DNA of 9,161 nucleotides from UBA6183 sp964603255 (lineage in GTDB: Bacteria; Bacteroidota; Bacteroidia; UKL13-3). The stretch is from positions 1-9,161 of the forward strand of contig CAZRVA010000114.1 in NCBI GenBank assembly GCA_964603255.1, read 5' to 3'. The position numbers and the translations under genes were made by a program. Shown one piece after another: positions 6,683-9,161 of this stretch. Within the stretch, counting starts at the first letter, position 1; every line of letters begins with the position of its first letter. A model generated the notes under the pieces. It was given only the letters and a program-made list of their open reading frames with translations. It was not told the origin of the DNA and did not search any database.

Positions 6683-6721
6683 CGGAAGGTGGAGAAGTTC
6701 ATCGGAGCTACATTAAATATC

Positions 6722-6763
6722 GAATGATAAATAATGAATGCTGAATGACGAAGTTTGGAAAGT
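6722..6763 (+). repeat. Degenerate 7-bp repeat, block 2 (GAATGNN type)
   Basis: Six heptamers in register: GAATGAT, AAATAAT, GAATGCT, GAATGAC, GAAGTTT, GGAAAGT. This block resembles block 4 at 6892-6926, which is the same series lacking about one unit: both begin ATCGAATG, pass through AATAATGAAT and end with CGAAGTTTG. Confidence 0.7.
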
Positions 6764-6792
6764 TATTATCTTACAAACGTTGATTAATCGTT

Positions 6793-6806
6793 TTCCTTTA
6801 AAGGAA
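6793..6806. other. 14-bp perfect palindrome in the spacer
   Basis: TTCCTTTAAAGGAA reads the same on both strands. It lies between repeat blocks, far from any start codon, so an operator role is not supported. It may be a small cruciform or chance. Confidence 0.35.
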
Positions 6807-6829
6807 GATAAGAGATTGATGTTTTGTTG

Positions 6830-6857
6830 GAAGTTGGAGGCTGGATGTTTGGAGTTC
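6830..6857 (+). repeat. Degenerate 7-bp repeat, block 3
   Basis: Four heptamers: GAAGTTG, GAGGCTG, GATGTTT, GGAGTTC, preceded by TTTTGTTG. They use the same units as block 1 in a different order, which suggests unit shuffling or independent expansion rather than simple duplication of block 1. Confidence 0.7.
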
Positions 6858-6891
6858 GAAATGAAGTTTAGCTTGGCTAATGATGAACATC

Positions 6892-6926
6892 GAATGTTGA
6901 ATAATGAATTTCGAAGTTTGAAGATT
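6892..6926 (+). repeat. Degenerate 7-bp repeat, block 4
   Basis: Five heptamers in register: GAATGTT, GAATAAT, GAATTTC, GAAGTTT, GAAGATT. It aligns with block 2 if one unit is removed from block 2. Confidence 0.7.
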
Positions 6927-6956
6927 AGATATTGTTAGTAGCCTCTTTGAGTTTAC

Positions 6957-6974
6957 ACAGACTGTAGCGTCTGT
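6957..6974 (+). other. Short hairpin ACAGAC-GTCTGT
   Basis: ACAGAC (6957-6962) pairs with GTCTGT (6969-6974) around the six-base loop TGTAGC. There is no T tract right after the stem (TGTTTGC follows), so it is not a good terminator. It could be a remnant of a small interspersed palindromic repeat, which a genome-wide search would show. Confidence 0.3.
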
Positions 6975-7087
6975 TGTTTGCTTTGGGTTGGTTAGCGATG
7001 GGGGCAAGTATCGAGAAGCCGGATGTTAGAGGTTGAAAGCTAAACTTCAAACCACGAACAACAAACCTTGAATCCAATAATAGCATG

Positions 7088-7119
7088 TCAACCAATCAAC
7101 TATTCAACCAATAACCAAG
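7088..7119 (+). repeat. Short 8-bp tandem repeat (TCAACCAA)
   Basis: Four octamers in register: TCAACCAA, TCAACTAT, TCAACCAA, TAACCAAG. The CAAC core is the complement of the GTTG found in the heptamer blocks, so the base-composition bias changes strand here. The array lies about 60 bases upstream of the DUF2520 start. Confidence 0.5.
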
Positions 7120-7179
7120 CCGTTTGCATCACTACCCAAAATTAATTATGTTTATACCTTAATTTTTAGTGTAATTTAT

Positions 7180-7959
7180 TTGAAAACAGCTGTAATTATA
7201 GGGTCGGGTAATGTGGCTACAACTTTTGCTCAGGCATTTGTTGATGTAGGGGTAAACGTATTAGCTATATATAGCCGTAACCTCAAAAGTGCAGAAGAAC
7301 TTTGCAAATTGGTTGGTGGTGGAATTGCAACTAATAACCTCACCAAATTACCCACTAATGCCGATTTATATTTGATTGCAGTTAGTGATAATGCCATTGA
7401 ACAAATTTCAAAACAAATAAAAGTAAACGGATTGGTGGTGCATACCAGTGGTTGTACTGCTATGAATGCACTAAAAAATAATAAACGTTATGGTGTATTT
7501 TATGGCTTACAAACGTTCAAAAAATCTGCATCAGTCAGTTTAGCAAATGTTCCATTTTTAATAGAAGCAGCTGATAAAAATGATGAAACTTTATTGTTTA
7601 ACTTTGCATCAAAGCTTAGTAGTAATGTGCAATTAGCCAATACTGCGCAACGACAAGCTTTGCATGTGGCTGCTGTGTTCGCTAATAATTTTACAAATCA
7701 TTTGTTTGCTATGGCAAAGCAATTATTAGAACAAAATCAATTGTCGTACGATTTACTCAAGCCTATTATTTTACAAACAGCACAAAACGCAATAACATTT
7801 AATCCTGCTGATGTGCAAACTGGTCCGGTGGTACGAAACGATACCGCAACCATATCAGCACATTTAGAAGTTTTGCAACAATACCCTGAATACAGACAGG
7901 TGTATGAGTTACTTAGTCAAAGCATTCGCACACTTCATCAATCCAAAAACAAAAAATAG
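7180..7959 (+). CDS. Rossmann-fold and DUF2520 domain protein
   Basis: A 259-residue cytoplasmic protein. The N-terminal Rossmann segment KTAVIIGSGNVATTFA carries the dinucleotide-binding GSGNVA (8-13) and is followed by a typical alternating fold (YLIAVSDNAI, VVHTSG). The C-terminal helical half contains LHVAAVFANNFTNHLF, characteristic of DUF2520. Its overall plan resembles NADP-dependent dehydrogenases of the 6-phosphogluconate type or F420-NADP oxidoreductase relatives, but substrate and reaction are unknown to me. The start is TTG 7180: it places the Rossmann beta strand directly after the initiator, as in relatives starting MKxVIIGSGNVA, and no in-frame ATG lies between it and the repeat spacer. 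KdsC follows after two bases, so the two are very likely co-transcribed. This pairing is, to my memory, common in Bacteroidota. Confidence 0.88.
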   Translation: MKTAVIIGSGNVATTFAQAFVDVGVNVLAIYSRNLKSAEELCKLVGGGIATNNLTKLPTNADLYLIAVSDNAIEQISKQIKVNGLVVHTSGCTAMNALKNNKRYGVFYGLQTFKKSASVSLANVPFLIEAADKNDETLLFNFASKLSSNVQLANTAQRQALHVAAVFANNFTNHLFAMAKQLLEQNQLSYDLLKPIILQTAQNAITFNPADVQTGPVVRNDTATISAHLEVLQQYPEYRQVYELLSQSIRTLHQSKNKK

Positions 7960-7961
7960 TT

Positions 7962-8483
7962 ATGGTTAATAAATTAATAGAAAAAATAAAATGCTTTGTG
8001 TTTGATGTAGATGGTGTGTTAACCGATGGTATGACCATTGCGTTAGAGAGTGGCGAACAAGCAAGGGTATTTAATATTAAAGATGGTTATGGTATTGAGC
8101 GTGCTTTATTGGCCGGGTTTCATGTAGCCATTATCAGTGGTGGGAATCAAATTGGCGTACGTAAGCGGTTAGAGTTTTTAAAAATTAAACATATTCATCT
8201 TGGCGTAAAAAATAAAGTGGAAGTACTAAAAGCATTGTGCAAAGAGCTTGATGTTAAGCCCGAAGAAATACTTTATGTTGGCGATGATTTACCAGACTTT
8301 GAAGTGATGCAATTGGTTGGAATACCATGTTGCCCGGCCGATGCGGTGCATGATATTAAAGAAATTTCTAAGTATGTTGCGGATAACAATGGCGGACATG
8401 GATGCGTTAGGGAAGTGATTGAAATGGTAATGCGCAGACAAGGAAAATGGAAGCGTTTTGAAAACGAAAATATTAACAACTAA
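7962..8483 (+). CDS. kdsC: KdsC-like 3-deoxy-D-manno-octulosonate 8-phosphate phosphatase (HAD-IIIA)
   Basis: A 173-residue HAD-superfamily phosphatase of subfamily IIIA without a cap domain. Motif I is DVDGVLTDG (15-23), with nucleophile Asp15 and acid/base Asp17. Motif II is IISGG near Ser59. Lysines around 82-85 supply motif III. Motif IV is GDDLPD (107-112), binding magnesium. The C-terminal GGHGCVREV is the KdsC-specific tail that closes the active site of the neighbouring subunit in the tetramer. KdsC hydrolyses Kdo 8-phosphate to Kdo, used in the inner core of lipopolysaccharide. The length matches KdsC. No kdsA, kdsB or kdsD is visible, so the close relatives in sialic or other nonulosonic acid pathways cannot be fully excluded. 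The ATG at 7962 is two bases after the DUF2520 stop, pointing to translational coupling. Confidence 0.87.
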   Translation: MVNKLIEKIKCFVFDVDGVLTDGMTIALESGEQARVFNIKDGYGIERALLAGFHVAIISGGNQIGVRKRLEFLKIKHIHLGVKNKVEVLKALCKELDVKPEEILYVGDDLPDFEVMQLVGIPCCPADAVHDIKEISKYVADNNGGHGCVREVIEMVMRRQGKWKRFENENINN

Positions 8484-8514
8484 AACACGTTATTCATCAT
8501 ACAAAAGTTTTTAT

Positions 8515-9161
8515 ATGAAGCATTTTACAATATTGTTTTTATACTTGGGTTTGATGCTTACAGCAAGTGCAAGCAGAGTGCTTGTGCCAATGGATCCTGC
8601 GCAAAAAAATCATTTAAAAGCTTATGGTGTGGCCTATTGGGTGCTAAAACAAGATTTAGATGTAGATTGGTTGTTAAACTACCGTGATGGAAGTTTTATG
8701 TTGCCACACAATGATGCCATTGAAAAAGAATGTCGTATTCGAGGCGTATCTTACGAAGTAATAAGTGAAGCAGAGGTTGGTTTAATTTTAAATGAAATTG
8801 CCAAACCAGATGTAAACATGGAGTTGGTTAAACTTCATAAAGCACCAAAAATTGCAGTGTATTCACCCAAAACAAAACAACCTTGGGATGATGCGGTAAC
8901 TATGGTATTAACCTACGCAGAAATACCATACGAAACCGTTTTTGATGATGAAGTACTAACCGGAAAATTACCTACTTACGACTGGCTGCATTTACACCAC
9001 GAAGATTTTACAGGTCAGTACGGAAAGTTTTGGGCATCGTTTCAAAACACGGCTTGGTACCAGGCAGAGGTAAGAGAAAACGAAGCCATGGCGGCTAAAC
9101 ATGGTTTTAAAAAAGTAAGTGAGTTGAAGTTGGCTGTTGCAAAAAAAATTAGAGACTTTGT
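8515..9161 (+). CDS. Exported protein of unknown function, often labelled 'asparagine synthetase B' in Bacteroidota, 3' end missing
   Basis: An open frame from ATG 8515 runs to the window end: 215 complete codons, no stop. Residues 1-19 look like a Sec signal peptide (a Lys/His start, a hydrophobic core TILFLYLGLML, and TASASR around the cleavage site), with no lipobox Cys. The mature part, with QKNHLKAYGVAYW, LLNYRDGSF, KAPKIAVYSP, PWDDAVTMVLTYAEIPY and YDWLHLHHEDFTGQYG, matches from memory a conserved Bacteroidota protein often annotated as asparagine synthetase B. The N-terminus lacks the Cys2 nucleophile and glutaminase pattern of AsnB, and an exported protein would lack cytoplasmic ATP and aspartate, so that name is doubtful. 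The segment from about residue 110 looks like a class I glutamine-amidotransferase or ThuA-like flavodoxin fold; this is inference. It starts 31 bases after kdsC and could be in the same transcript. Confidence 0.8.
   Translation, partial: MKHFTILFLYLGLMLTASASRVLVPMDPAQKNHLKAYGVAYWVLKQDLDVDWLLNYRDGSFMLPHNDAIEKECRIRGVSYEVISEAEVGLILNEIAKPDVNMELVKLHKAPKIAVYSPKTKQPWDDAVTMVLTYAEIPYETVFDDEVLTGKLPTYDWLHLHHEDFTGQYGKFWASFQNTAWYQAEVRENEAMAAKHGFKKVSELKLAVAKKIRDF

Larger units (their letters stand above)
6628..7179. other. Gene-poor, repeat-rich spacer between ccmF and the DUF2520 gene
   Basis: About 550 bases without a believable gene, tRNA or intrinsic terminator. It holds four blocks of 7-bp repeats, two more units at 7022-7035 (GATGTTA, GAGGTTG), a palindrome, a hairpin and an A/C-rich stretch from about 7040 to 7140 with an 8-bp repeat. 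Open frames in it encode only repeat-derived or unstructured peptides. No transposase, terminal inverted repeat or CRISPR pattern is visible. Confidence 0.75.

Noticed and set aside
6424..6702. Minus-strand open frame with HPTSN-type repeats
   Set aside because: The repeats in the peptide are the 7-bp DNA repeat read in frame, and the rest lies opposite the ccmF end.
6738..7007. Open frames of 66-69 residues on either strand of the spacer
   Set aside because: They consist of translated repeat units, have no domain pattern and overlap each other in opposite directions.
6620..7119. CRISPR array or insertion sequence in the repeat spacer
   Set aside because: Units are 7-8 bases, degenerate and without unique spacers; there are no terminal inverted repeats or transposase.

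Overview
The window is AT-rich DNA from a member of the Bacteroidota, probably a Chitinophagales/Sphingobacteriales-like lineage; this placement is inferred from protein families rather than measured. Pointers are TAnnTTTG-type promoter motifs instead of clear Shine-Dalgarno sites, a bacillithiol deacetylase, a Bacteroidota-style ccmCDE-ccmF cluster, a DUF2520 gene followed by a KdsC-type phosphatase, and an exported protein usually labelled 'asparagine synthetase B' in this phylum. Both ends of the window cut through genes.

Layout. Positions 2-370 (+) hold the 3' part of a DUF1569/DinB-like gene, which converges on a minus-strand pair: bshB1 (373-1095), and upstream of it a ferredoxin-NADP reductase-like flavoprotein with a C-terminal 2Fe-2S domain (1158-2207). 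A divergent spacer with a small hairpin follows. Next is a 78-residue two-helix membrane protein of unknown function (2407-2643). Positions 2671-6627 carry cytochrome c maturation (System I) genes: ccmC, a 55-codon ccmD-like gene overlapping it, ccmE with a Cys rather than His haem ligand, a strong intrinsic terminator, then ccmF. ccmF is interrupted by 100 N, but the flanks are identical 55-bp copies. Removing 155 bases restores one 797-residue reading frame, so this is an assembly artefact and not a broken gene.

Positions 6628-7179 contain no convincing gene. They hold several blocks of degenerate 7-bp repeats, the first of which runs through the ccmF stop codon, plus a short 8-bp array and small palindromes. 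From 7180 come a DUF2520 Rossmann protein (TTG start), a KdsC-like HAD phosphatase two bases later, and the 5' part of an exported protein of unknown function that runs off the window end.

Function. CcmC loads haem onto CcmE, CcmD supports that complex, and CcmF attaches the haem to apocytochrome c. The ABC subunits CcmA/B and the thiol-handling proteins CcmG/H are not in the window. BshB1 makes the precursor of bacillithiol, and the neighbouring flavoprotein is an electron-transfer enzyme, so the left half has a redox flavour. KdsC belongs to Kdo synthesis for the outer membrane. I found no clearly new multi-gene system. The best points for follow-up are the CxxxY CcmE, the variant tryptophan motif in CcmC, the collapsed assembly gap, the heptamer repeats, and start codons lying directly behind promoter-like motifs.
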